This document shows, piece after piece, positions 7,434-13,357 of a stretch of DNA of 13,357 nucleotides; the stretch's first letter is position 1; each line of letters opens with the position of its first letter. The stretch covers positions 1 through 13,357 of the forward strand of contig JBEHYA010000055.1 in the NCBI GenBank assembly GCA_048498415.1. The letters run 5' to 3'. A program made the translations under genes and the position numbers. The DNA is from JBEHYA01 sp048498415 (lineage in GTDB: Bacteria > Pseudomonadota > Alphaproteobacteria > UBA9219 > RGZA01). Under the pieces are notes generated by a model, which saw nothing but the letters and a program-made list of their open reading frames with translations, searched no databases and was not told the DNA's origin.

Positions 7434-7438
7434 TCCTT
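7434..7438 (-). promoter_or_regulatory. Ribosome binding site deciding the GTG start of ftsH
   Basis: On the minus strand AAGGA lies 9 nt upstream of the GTG at 7424, within TTAAGGATAT. No ATG is available in frame nearby, so this site supports the GTG start. It also supports the N-terminus MNNLGRN, which resembles other FtsH proteins. Confidence 0.75.
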
Positions 7439-7518
7439 AAAAATCGGGGCGGTACACTGCAGAACACTAGAACTGAAATAGTGCCTGATAAAGATTAAAC
7501 AACGCCAAATGGTATCGG

Positions 7519-8799
7519 TTAATCAACAAAAGGCGGGCAGGGCTGAAAAACCTTTACGCTCAATGACCTATAGGGTGAAAACTGGGCATGAATATGGCCT
7601 TGCCGAGAAGGGGTTTGCCCAAAAACCGGCATATCGGCGAGTTCGCCATTTTGCAGAATAGCCGGCAGGCTGGCGCGGGTTTTGGCGGGCAGGGCGGCGA
7701 TATCCTTGAAGCCCATTTTCTCCAGTTTTTCGCGCGAGACGAGGCCGAGTTTTTTAATATGCGTGCCGGGCGCTGCGCCGGTGATGGCGAAGCGGCGATC
7801 CCAGACGGGTGCGGGGCTTTCATCCACGGCAGATTCTTCGCGGGTGACAATAATATGTGCGCCGGCGCGGGCGATCACGCAGCCGCCAAGCGTTTGGTCG
7901 GTGAAATTTTCGGCAAGGAGTGCGGCTTCCAGCCGGTCGAGCGCATTCCCGCGCGGCGCGTAATCATCGCCGCCCGCCGTCATCAATGCGCGCGTCAGCG
8001 TGCGGCCGCGCATGTTTTGGGAAGCTGCCGCCCACGGCGCGTAATCCAGCTTCACCACGCCGTAAATATCGGCAGTCGCGTGGGCTTCCATCCAGTTATT
8101 CACTTCCGTCTCTACATGCGCGCGCTGAATGCCGTTCAGGCGGGCGATATCATAGAGCCGTTCAACCGTCAGGCCTTCGCGGGCCAGCATATCCTGCGCT
8201 TCGCGCAGCCTTGCGCGGGCAAAACGCGGGGCAGCGTTTGATGGATCGGTCACAAACGGCCAGTTTTGCGCCTTGCACAGGTCAATCAGCGCCTGTTTGC
8301 GGAGGGGAAGCAGCGGGCGGCAAAGCCGCACGCCGTTTTGTTCGCGCAAAAGCGGCATGCCCGCCAACCCATCCGGCCCGCTGCCGCGGGCAAAGCGCAT
8401 CAGCACGGTCTCCGCCTGGTCATCGGCGTGATGGGCGAGGAAAAGATGGGAAAGGTTGTGTTCATGGCATGCAGCCAGCAGCAGATCATACCGCGCCGTA
8501 CGCGCATTCTCGTGAATGCCGGTGGTGAGCGGCGCGTGTTGCCAGGTGAGAATATGATGCGGAATACCGAAGGGCTTCAGCCATGCGCCCACCTGCGCCG
8601 CTTCCGCCGTGGAATTATCGCGCAGCTTATGATCGACCGTAAACGCATGCAGCGTGCCGTTATGCAGCTTCGCCCAGTCGTTCAGCAAAAGGCATAGCGC
8701 CATGCTGTCCGGCCCGCCCGATAATGCCACGGCAAAGCGGGGGCTATCGCCCGTGAAGGGCGCCATCAACGCATGAAACGTTGATGCGTTCACACTCAT
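7519..8799 (-). CDS. tilS: tRNA(Ile)-lysidine synthase TilS
   Basis: TilS uses ATP and lysine to convert C34 of the tRNA-Ile CAU anticodon to lysidine, changing decoding from AUG to AUA; it is an essential cytoplasmic enzyme. Seen: PP-loop SGGPDS at 27-32, VDHKLRDNS at 55-63 (family V-D-H-x-L-R), GIHENARTARYDLL at 94-107, LAHHADDQAETVLMR at 121-135, and RGSGPDGLAGM at 138-148, all matching the N-terminal adenylation domain in order. The RPLL...DPSN...RARLR segment follows. The C-terminal ~200 residues are less conserved and probably bind tRNA. Length of 426 aa is normal. The ATG overlaps the cpoB stop in an ATGA (8796-8799), implying translational coupling with cpoB. Confidence 0.95.
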   Translation of the reverse strand: MSVNASTFHALMAPFTGDSPRFAVALSGGPDSMALCLLLNDWAKLHNGTLHAFTVDHKLRDNSTAEAAQVGAWLKPFGIPHHILTWQHAPLTTGIHENARTARYDLLLAACHEHNLSHLFLAHHADDQAETVLMRFARGSGPDGLAGMPLLREQNGVRLCRPLLPLRKQALIDLCKAQNWPFVTDPSNAAPRFARARLREAQDMLAREGLTVERLYDIARLNGIQRAHVETEVNNWMEAHATADIYGVVKLDYAPWAAASQNMRGRTLTRALMTAGGDDYAPRGNALDRLEAALLAENFTDQTLGGCVIARAGAHIIVTREESAVDESPAPVWDRRFAITGAAPGTHIKKLGLVSREKLEKMGFKDIAALPAKTRASLPAILQNGELADMPVFGQTPSRQGHIHAQFSPYRSLSVKVFQPCPPFVD

Positions 8800-9743
8800 G
8801 TGCAGCTAAGGGATTTCTTTTCCTGTTCGGCGCGGGCGCGTATCAGGGCCGAAGCGCCGGGGTAACGGTTTTTCAGTTCGCCCAGCGTCTTGCACGCATC
8901 TTCCTTATTGTTGAGGGCGCCAAGCGAAAGGGCGAGCTTCAACAGATTATCCGGCGCCTTGCTGCCGTTGGGGAACTGTTTGAAGGTCTCGGCAAAAGCA
9001 ATTGCGGCTTCCTGAAAGCGGCTGCGTGCATAATAGCTTTCAGCAAGCCAGTATTTGGCGTTTTCCGTGAGGCGGTTTTTGGGATAAGCGGTCAGGAACG
9101 ATTTGAATTCCTTTTCCGCCAGATCATATTTGGCTTCGCTGATGCTTTTAAAACCCTGTTCATACAGGGCCTGCGCATCGCGTTCCGTGCCAAGGGTCTT
9201 TTCCGTGCCAGCTGCCGGCGTATCGGTGGCGGGCGCTTCCGTTTCGGTTTTGGCGGTCTCCGTTTTGGTTTCCGCTTTTGCCGGGGTCTTGGCGGCGACG
9301 GCATCGGCATCCGCCTTCACCGTGGCGGCCACGGCGGGATCAACCGCGGGGGTGGCGGGCGCCGCGGCGGCGGCTTTGGCAGCGGCATCCTGATCGGCGA
9401 TGCGTTTTTCCAGCATCTGGAAACGCACGCCGTCGTCGCTTGCCATGCGCTGCAGGGCGGCTTCCAGCTGCTGGTTGCGGTACTGCACCGCTTCCACGAT
9501 ACCGTTCATGTTGCGCACCTGCGCTTCCAGATTCTGGATGCGGATTTGAATGTCGGTGGGCGACGGCGCGGGCATGGGCTGCGCGGCCGGCGGCGGGGTG
9601 AGATCGGAATCCGCATCGCGCGACAGGGGCTCAGGCTCGGAGCCGCTATTATAATTATGTGTCTGCGCCGCGGCAGGGAGCGCTACGAGCGACAGCGAGA
9701 AAGCGGTGAGAAGAAGCGTGCGGGTCAGCATGGCGGCATTCAT
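8796..9743 (-). CDS. cpoB: Cell division coordinator CpoB / Tol-Pal system TPR protein YbgF
   Basis: CpoB is a periplasmic protein that links Tol-Pal outer-membrane constriction to septal peptidoglycan synthesis. Numbered from ATG 9743 (315 aa): a signal peptide at about 1-26 with hydrophobic core TLLLTAFSLSLVAL and likely cleavage after PAAA; a predicted coiled coil at about 64-116 (trimerisation region in the family); a long Ala/Thr/Glu/Lys low-complexity linker at about 118-183; and C-terminal tetratricopeptide repeats at about 188-310, including LYEQGFKSISEAKYDLAEKE and YWLAESYYARSRFQEAA. The open frame continues upstream to a GTG at 9821, but that codon lies inside the pal terminator hairpin and would bury the signal peptide, so I reject it. 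ATG 9731 is an alternative start. There is no obvious Shine-Dalgarno. The stop overlaps tilS (ATGA). Confidence 0.9.
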   Translation of the reverse strand: MNAAMLTRTLLLTAFSLSLVALPAAAQTHNYNSGSEPEPLSRDADSDLTPPPAAQPMPAPSPTDIQIRIQNLEAQVRNMNGIVEAVQYRNQQLEAALQRMASDDGVRFQMLEKRIADQDAAAKAAAAAPATPAVDPAVAATVKADADAVAAKTPAKAETKTETAKTETEAPATDTPAAGTEKTLGTERDAQALYEQGFKSISEAKYDLAEKEFKSFLTAYPKNRLTENAKYWLAESYYARSRFQEAAIAFAETFKQFPNGSKAPDNLLKLALSLGALNNKEDACKTLGELKNRYPGASALIRARAEQEKKSLSCT

Positions 9744-9803
9744 TTGGTTGGTGGCGTGAAGATAACCCAGCATAGAAAAAAGGCTTCGAAGGGGCAAAAG
9801 AAA

Positions 9804-9831
9804 AGGGCGCTTCGTTTGCACGAAGCGCCCT
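9804..9831. terminator. Strong hairpin terminator between pal and cpoB
   Basis: AGGGCGCTTCGT (9804-9815) and ACGAAGCGCCCT (9820-9831) are perfect 12-bp complements around a 4-nt loop. On the minus strand, the direction of pal, the stem is followed by TTTCTTTTGCC and preceded by an A-rich run. On the plus strand it is followed by GATTTTTT. It is thus a good intrinsic terminator for pal, lying 24 nt after the pal stop, and looks bidirectional. It should limit read-through into cpoB-tilS-ftsH. Confidence 0.88.
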
Positions 9832-9855
9832 GATTTTTTACCTTACACGACCGGA

Positions 9856-10377
9856 TTACTTGATCGTGCTGACGGCGCGGCGGTTCTGGGCCCATGCTTC
9901 GTCATCATGGCCGGTGGCTTCCGGGCGTTCCTTGCCGTACGAGACGGTATCAAGGCGCGCGGCCGGGATGCCGGCGGCGACCAGATATTGCTTGGCGGCA
10001 TTGGCGCGGCGTTCGCCGAGCGCGAGGTTGTATTCGCGGGTGCCGCGTTCGTCACAATGGCCTTCCACGACGATATTCACCGAGGAATAGGTTTTCAGCC
10101 ATTCAGCCTGACGATCCAGGGTCGCACGGCCTTCAGCGGTGATTTCCGAGGAATCGAAATCGAAGAACACGCGGTCGCCGACGTTGTCGGTGAAATCTTC
10201 CGCCGAGCCCGGAGTGGCGTTCGGGTTCTTCAGGGGCATGCCGTTGACGCCGGCGGTGCCGTTGGCGCCGTACTTGCCGCCATTGCTGCTGGTGGAACCG
10301 GTGGTGCTATCGGGGGTGCTTTCGCATGCCGCGACCAAGAGCAGGGCAGCCATAAGGCCAACGAATTTTACGCGCAT
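9856..10377 (-). CDS. pal: Peptidoglycan-associated lipoprotein Pal
   Basis: Pal is an outer-membrane lipoprotein that binds peptidoglycan and TolB/TolA and drives outer-membrane invagination at division. Seen: an N-terminal signal MRVKFVGLMAALLLVAAC with a lipobox (LVAAC) whose lipidated cysteine is Cys18; a flexible Ser/Gly/Asn-rich linker (about 20-58); then an OmpA-like domain with VFFDFDSSEI (70-79), VEGHCDERGTREYNLALGERRA and DTVSYGKERP, containing the diaminopimelate-binding Asp/Arg signature. The 173 aa length is typical. The ATG is preceded by AGGAGA at 8 nt. A strong terminator follows, so pal may be mostly monocistronic. TolB, its usual upstream partner gene, is not present; a divergent promoter region and an otsA-like gene occupy that place. 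Confidence 0.97.
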   Translation of the reverse strand: MRVKFVGLMAALLLVAACESTPDSTTGSTSSNGGKYGANGTAGVNGMPLKNPNATPGSAEDFTDNVGDRVFFDFDSSEITAEGRATLDRQAEWLKTYSSVNIVVEGHCDERGTREYNLALGERRANAAKQYLVAAGIPAARLDTVSYGKERPEATGHDDEAWAQNRRAVSTIK

Positions 10378-10385
10378 TTTTTAGT

Positions 10386-10391
10386 TCTCCT
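10386..10391 (-). promoter_or_regulatory. Strong ribosome binding site of pal
   Basis: On the minus strand AGGAGA lies 8 nt before the pal ATG, separated by an A-rich spacer (CTAAAAAA reading). It is the best Shine-Dalgarno in the window, which fits the high abundance known for Pal. Confidence 0.8.
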
Positions 10392-10653
10392 GAGTTAGGC
10401 GGGGTAGGTGAGTGAAAACCGAATGAAGGTCGAGTGTAAAAAGGGAGCCACGATCCGCTGAGCGCGAATCTGGAATACCAAACACCATAAAGACAATTGA
10501 ACCATTTGGGTAGCGTATTCGGTGACTGTTTCAAACTTTTCTGCATAAGAAATCAATAAATTTTCCAGCCACTTAGAGATTAGTATTTTGTACCGGCAGT
10601 GGAGTGGTTTACTATTCTCCACAATCCCGACAAATTTGGCGTAGCACTAGCCG
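10392..10653. other. Divergent intergenic region between pal and the otsA-like gene
   Basis: This 262-bp stretch is more AT-rich than its surroundings and holds no credible gene. The short open frames across it lack Shine-Dalgarno sites and family motifs. It must carry the pal promoter (leftward) and the otsA promoter (rightward). An imperfect dyad, GAATACCAAA (10473-10482) against TTTG (10505-10508) plus GTATTC (10515-10520), sits in the middle. I found no convincing sigma-70 pair for pal. Confidence 0.7.
10588..10615 (+). promoter_or_regulatory. Candidate sigma-70-like promoter for the otsA-like gene
   Basis: TTGTAC (10588-10593) and TACTAT (10610-10615) are separated by 16 nt and would start transcription near 10622, about 30 nt before the ATG at 10654. 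The matches to consensus are partial (roughly 3/6 and 4/6), so this is a suggestion only. Confidence 0.3.
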
Positions 10654-12972
10654 ATGTATTTCGTTCGTTTCATCCTGCCTCTTTTTGCGGCACTCAGCCT
10701 TCTGGCGTATTTTTCCGTGCCTTTGGTGGACCAGCTTTTTGCGCGCTGGGCGGAGGCAGATACGCGGCTACGCTCCCGCCTGGTTTATGCCTCCCTTGAA
10801 AACGCGCTGGAGGGGCCGGAGACCGAGTTCAAGAACCGCCATGTTGACCAGCTCTTCACCAACCTGGCCCGCGACGAGCGTTTGATTGGTATCGGCTATT
10901 GCACCAAGGCAGGGTCGCCGGCCTTTAAAAGCACCGGTTTCCCCATGGAAGTGGCCTGCGTGGATGTGCCGGCCAAGCATACCGACGGCGAATTCGACCA
11001 GCGCACCATCCGCGGCGGCCCGGTTATGGTGGCGCGCTTTCCTTTAATTGATGATACGCCGGCAAGCCCGGCGGCGGCAGCGGCCCCCGCCAGCGCCCCG
11101 GCGGCGGAAACGGCTGCGCCGGCCGTCCCCCGTACCACGTCGGTGGTGATCGTCCACGATCTGTCGTTTGCGGCCAAGCGCGGCGAGACGACCAAGCTTT
11201 ATATTCTTGGCTTCGTGCTCCTTACCAGTTTACTGGCCGCCATCATTACGCTGGTGGTCGCGCGCGTGACCATGCAGAAATGGCTGTCGGGCCTGCGCGA
11301 TTACCTGCGCACGGGCAAACGGCCCAACAATATTTCCCGCGAAACCGTGGTGCTGGCGCGCGATATGCAGCAGCGCCTCCGCCAGATCGAACGCGAATTC
11401 AAGCATTCCCTGACCGGGCGCGATACGTGGTCGGCGCCGGCGCTGTTCGATTTCGTGAAGGAGCATCTGCCCTCTGAGCAGCTTATCGCGGTTTCCTACC
11501 GCGAGCCGTATTCGCATAGCTATAAGGACGGCAAAATCAGCTGGTCGACGCCGGTCAGCGGCCTGATTACCGCGCTTGAGCCCATCATGCGCGCCTGCAA
11601 GGGCACCTGGATGGCGGTGGCCACCGGCGATGCCGACCGCGCCACGGTGGATGCCAACGATACCGTGATGGTGCCGCCCGACCAGCCCAGCTACCGCCTG
11701 AAACGCCTGTGGCTGACCGATCAGGAAGAAGCCGGCTTCTATGCCGGTTTCGCCAATGAAGGCATCTGGCCGCTTTGCAATATCGCCTATGTGAAGCCGC
11801 GCTTCCGCGCGAGCGACTGGGAAGCCTATCAGGTCGTCAACCGCAAATTCGCCGATGCAATCGTGGCCGAGGCGAAAACGGAATCGCCGATCATTTTTAT
11901 TCAGGATTATCACTTTGCGCTGCTGCCCCAGATGGTGCGCGAAAAGCTGCCCGGCGCGCTCATTGTGTGCTTCTGGCATATTGCGTGGCCCAATAGCGAA
12001 GTGTTCGGCATTCTGCCGTGGCGCCAGGAACTGCTGCAGGGGCTGCTGGCCGCCGATATCATCGGCTTCCATACGCAGTTTATCTGCAACAACTTCCTTG
12101 ATTGCGTCGATACCGGCGTGGAAGCGCTGATCGACCGCGAGCAGGACATCGTCCGCCGCGGCGGCCGCCTGTGCATGGTGCGGCCATACCCTATTTCAAT
12201 CGCCTGGCCGGAAGACGACAGCGCGCCGCCCGCTGCCCAATGCCGCCGCGAGCTGATGGAAAGCCTGAAGCTGCGCGCCGACCAGAAGATTATTATCGGC
12301 GTGGAACGCCTGGATTACATCAAAGGCATTCCCGAACGCCTGCGGGCGTTTGCCCTGATGCTGGAAGCGCATCCGGAATGGAAAGATAAAGTCTGCTTCG
12401 TGCAAATCTCGCCGCCCTCGCGCTCGATTATCCCGGCCTACGCCAATCTGGATCAGGAAGTGGATATGATTGTCGAGGAGATCAACAAGAAATACAGCAC
12501 GCATAACTGGCTGCCGGTGGTACTGATCAAAAACAACTACACCCACGACGATCTGCAGCATGTCTACCGCGCGGCCGATATCTGCGTGGTCTCGTCTCTG
12601 CACGACGGCATGAATTTGGTCGCCAAGGAATTCATCGCCGCGCGCAATGACGAGCGCGGCGTGCTGGTGCTCAGTCAGTTCGCCGGCTCCAGCCGCGAGC
12701 TGGTGGATGCGCTGATCATCAATCCGTATGACGAAGAAGGTTTGGCCGAGACAATGCACCGCGCGCTATTAATGCACCCGGATGAACAGGCGGCGCGGCT
12801 TCGCAATATGCGCGAGATTGTGAAAAAATATAACGTGTTCGCCTGGGCGGGCAGCATTCTGGGCGATGCGGCGCGGCTTTATCGCCGCCGCGAACTGGAT
12901 AACATGCTGAACCAGATTAATAATGAAGATAACATCGTGCGCCTGCCGCAAACGGGCAAGCTGTTCCGTTAA
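10654..12972 (+). CDS. otsA: Membrane-anchored trehalose-6-phosphate synthase (GT20) with sensor-like N-terminus
   Basis: GT20 enzymes join an activated glucose (UDP- or ADP-glucose) to glucose-6-phosphate to give trehalose-6-phosphate. The catalytic part is about 262-745: SGLITAL (302-308, sugar-nucleotide loop), IQDYH (416-420), FWHIAWPNSEVF (440-451), GFHTQF (471-476), ERLDYIKGIPERL (551-563) with phosphate/donor-binding Arg552 and Lys557, and HDGMNLVAKEF (650-660). All correspond to OtsA active-site blocks. Unlike the ~470-aa E. coli enzyme it is 772 aa. A helix at about 4-24, an extracytoplasmic-looking segment (25-182) with Cys83 and Cys102 and an Ala/Pro-rich run (135-161), a second helix (182-205), and a HAMP/coiled-coil-like linker (206-260) precede the catalytic domain. 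Other GT20 activities (for example glucosylglycerol-phosphate synthase) are possible, but the adjacent otsB favours trehalose. No clear Shine-Dalgarno is seen. Confidence 0.88.
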   Translation: MYFVRFILPLFAALSLLAYFSVPLVDQLFARWAEADTRLRSRLVYASLENALEGPETEFKNRHVDQLFTNLARDERLIGIGYCTKAGSPAFKSTGFPMEVACVDVPAKHTDGEFDQRTIRGGPVMVARFPLIDDTPASPAAAAAPASAPAAETAAPAVPRTTSVVIVHDLSFAAKRGETTKLYILGFVLLTSLLAAIITLVVARVTMQKWLSGLRDYLRTGKRPNNISRETVVLARDMQQRLRQIEREFKHSLTGRDTWSAPALFDFVKEHLPSEQLIAVSYREPYSHSYKDGKISWSTPVSGLITALEPIMRACKGTWMAVATGDADRATVDANDTVMVPPDQPSYRLKRLWLTDQEEAGFYAGFANEGIWPLCNIAYVKPRFRASDWEAYQVVNRKFADAIVAEAKTESPIIFIQDYHFALLPQMVREKLPGALIVCFWHIAWPNSEVFGILPWRQELLQGLLAADIIGFHTQFICNNFLDCVDTGVEALIDREQDIVRRGGRLCMVRPYPISIAWPEDDSAPPAAQCRRELMESLKLRADQKIIIGVERLDYIKGIPERLRAFALMLEAHPEWKDKVCFVQISPPSRSIIPAYANLDQEVDMIVEEINKKYSTHNWLPVVLIKNNYTHDDLQHVYRAADICVVSSLHDGMNLVAKEFIAARNDERGVLVLSQFAGSSRELVDALIINPYDEEGLAETMHRALLMHPDEQAARLRNMREIVKKYNVFAWAGSILGDAARLYRRRELDNMLNQINNEDNIVRLPQTGKLFR

Positions 12973-12980
12973 GTCATATC

Positions 12981-13357
12981 ATGGATAAAGCAACCGATCT
13001 CTCGCGTGTGAAGCGCATGCTTGCCGCCCATGCCGGGCCCCGCTGCCTGCTGCTCGATTTTGACGGCACGCTGGTGGAGCTGGTGGACGACCCCGCGGCG
13101 ATTGTGATGCCGCCGCATCTGACCGAAGATTTACTGCGCATTGCTTCGTCCGATCTGCCCATGGCCATCGTCACCGGCCGGCCGGTGAACTGGCTGGACA
13201 GGTTTTTCGGTATGGCCTTGCCGGTGGTGGGCAGCCATGGCGGCGAAATCCGCGATTGCCTGAATGGCCCGCTGGTGCAGCTGGCACCCGGCATGGATGC
13301 GAAGATGCGGGATAGTTTGGCGGCGCTTGCGTGCGCGCGAGATCTGATTTTTGGAGA
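12981..13357 (+). CDS. otsB: Trehalose-6-phosphate phosphatase OtsB, 3'-truncated by the window
   Basis: This HAD-superfamily phosphatase releases free trehalose from trehalose-6-phosphate. The frame opens at ATG 12981, 8 nt after the otsA stop, and runs off the window after 125 complete codons (the family is about 240-280 aa). Seen: HAD motif I LLLDFDGTLVEL (23-34) with nucleophile Asp26 and Asp28, motif II AIVTGRP (62-68) with Thr65, and GSHGGEIR (84-91), the strand leading into the cap as in OtsB. Motifs III and IV would lie beyond the edge. Position and spacing indicate an otsA-otsB operon. There is no obvious Shine-Dalgarno, consistent with translational coupling to otsA. Confidence 0.92.
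   Translation, partial: MDKATDLSRVKRMLAAHAGPRCLLLDFDGTLVELVDDPAAIVMPPHLTEDLLRIASSDLPMAIVTGRPVNWLDRFFGMALPVVGSHGGEIRDCLNGPLVQLAPGMDAKMRDSLAALACARDLIFG

Noticed and set aside
7466..7484. CACTA...TAGTG dyad upstream of ftsH
   Set aside because: The arms are only 5 bp around a 9-base spacer, which is expected by chance, and no promoter elements align with it.
9744..9821. N-terminal extension of cpoB from a GTG at 9821
   Set aside because: The codon lies inside the perfect pal terminator hairpin and the extension would place a non-signal segment before the signal peptide.
8781..9833. Long Gly/Arg-rich open frame on the plus strand opposite cpoB (350 codons)
   Set aside because: It is the antisense shadow of the Ala/Pro/Thr-rich cpoB linker and TPR region. 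Its composition is low-complexity and no family motif is visible.
10395..10622. 75-codon minus-strand open frame upstream of pal
   Set aside because: It starts at no good ribosome binding site, covers the promoter region, overlaps the pal Shine-Dalgarno side of the gap and resembles no family, including TolB.
11230..12072. 280-codon minus-strand open frame inside otsA
   Set aside because: It is antisense to well-conserved GT20 motifs and has no recognisable product.
1..13357. Search for CRISPR arrays, tRNA or rRNA genes, insertion sequences and phage-like modules
   Set aside because: No regular direct repeats, no recognisable tRNA arms or rRNA segments, and no transposase or integrase motifs were seen on either strand.

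Overview
The window looks like chromosomal housekeeping DNA from an alphaproteobacterium, probably an uncultured lineage. The evidence is the gene order pal - cpoB/ybgF - tilS - ftsH, a DUF1674/SDHAF4-type small gene next to rpe, an alphaproteobacterial STT3-like membrane protein, and GC-rich, GCG/GGC-heavy coding sequence. I cannot name the genus. No rRNA, tRNA, CRISPR array, transposase or integrase is visible. The genes form dense operons with typical bacterial spacing.

Layout. (1) Positions 1-2429, plus strand: the 3' part of mreD and a complete mrdA (PBP2), both for cell-wall elongation. The first 38 bases form a near-perfect fold-back with the start of the mreD sequence and look like an assembly or amplification artefact. 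(2) 2430-2536: a convergent intergenic gap with two inverted copies of a GTCATCCCG-type repeat that probably act as terminators. (3) 2537-3199, minus: rpe. (4) 3236-3394, plus: a 52-codon gene for a DUF1674/SDHAF4-like succinate dehydrogenase assembly factor, divergent from rpe and overlapping the tail of the next gene by 4 bp. (5) 3391-10377, minus, read right to left: pal, cpoB, tilS, ftsH and a large STT3/GT-C-like membrane protein. (6) 10392-10653: a relatively AT-rich divergent promoter region. (7) 10654-13357, plus: a membrane-anchored trehalose-6-phosphate synthase (GT20) with a sensor-like N-terminus, followed by the 5' part of otsB.

How the genes work together. MreD/PBP2 serve the elongasome. 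Pal/CpoB serve outer-membrane constriction and its coordination with peptidoglycan synthesis. TilS modifies tRNA-Ile(CAU). FtsH performs membrane-protein quality control. OtsA and OtsB make trehalose in two steps through trehalose-6-phosphate. The most unusual element is the OtsA-like protein: a GT20 catalytic domain attached to two transmembrane helices that flank an extracytoplasmic region with an Ala/Pro-rich insertion. This suggests osmoprotectant synthesis directly coupled to the envelope. Other notable points are the absence of rodA after mrdA, the absence of tolB before pal, and substitutions in usually invariant FtsH motifs.
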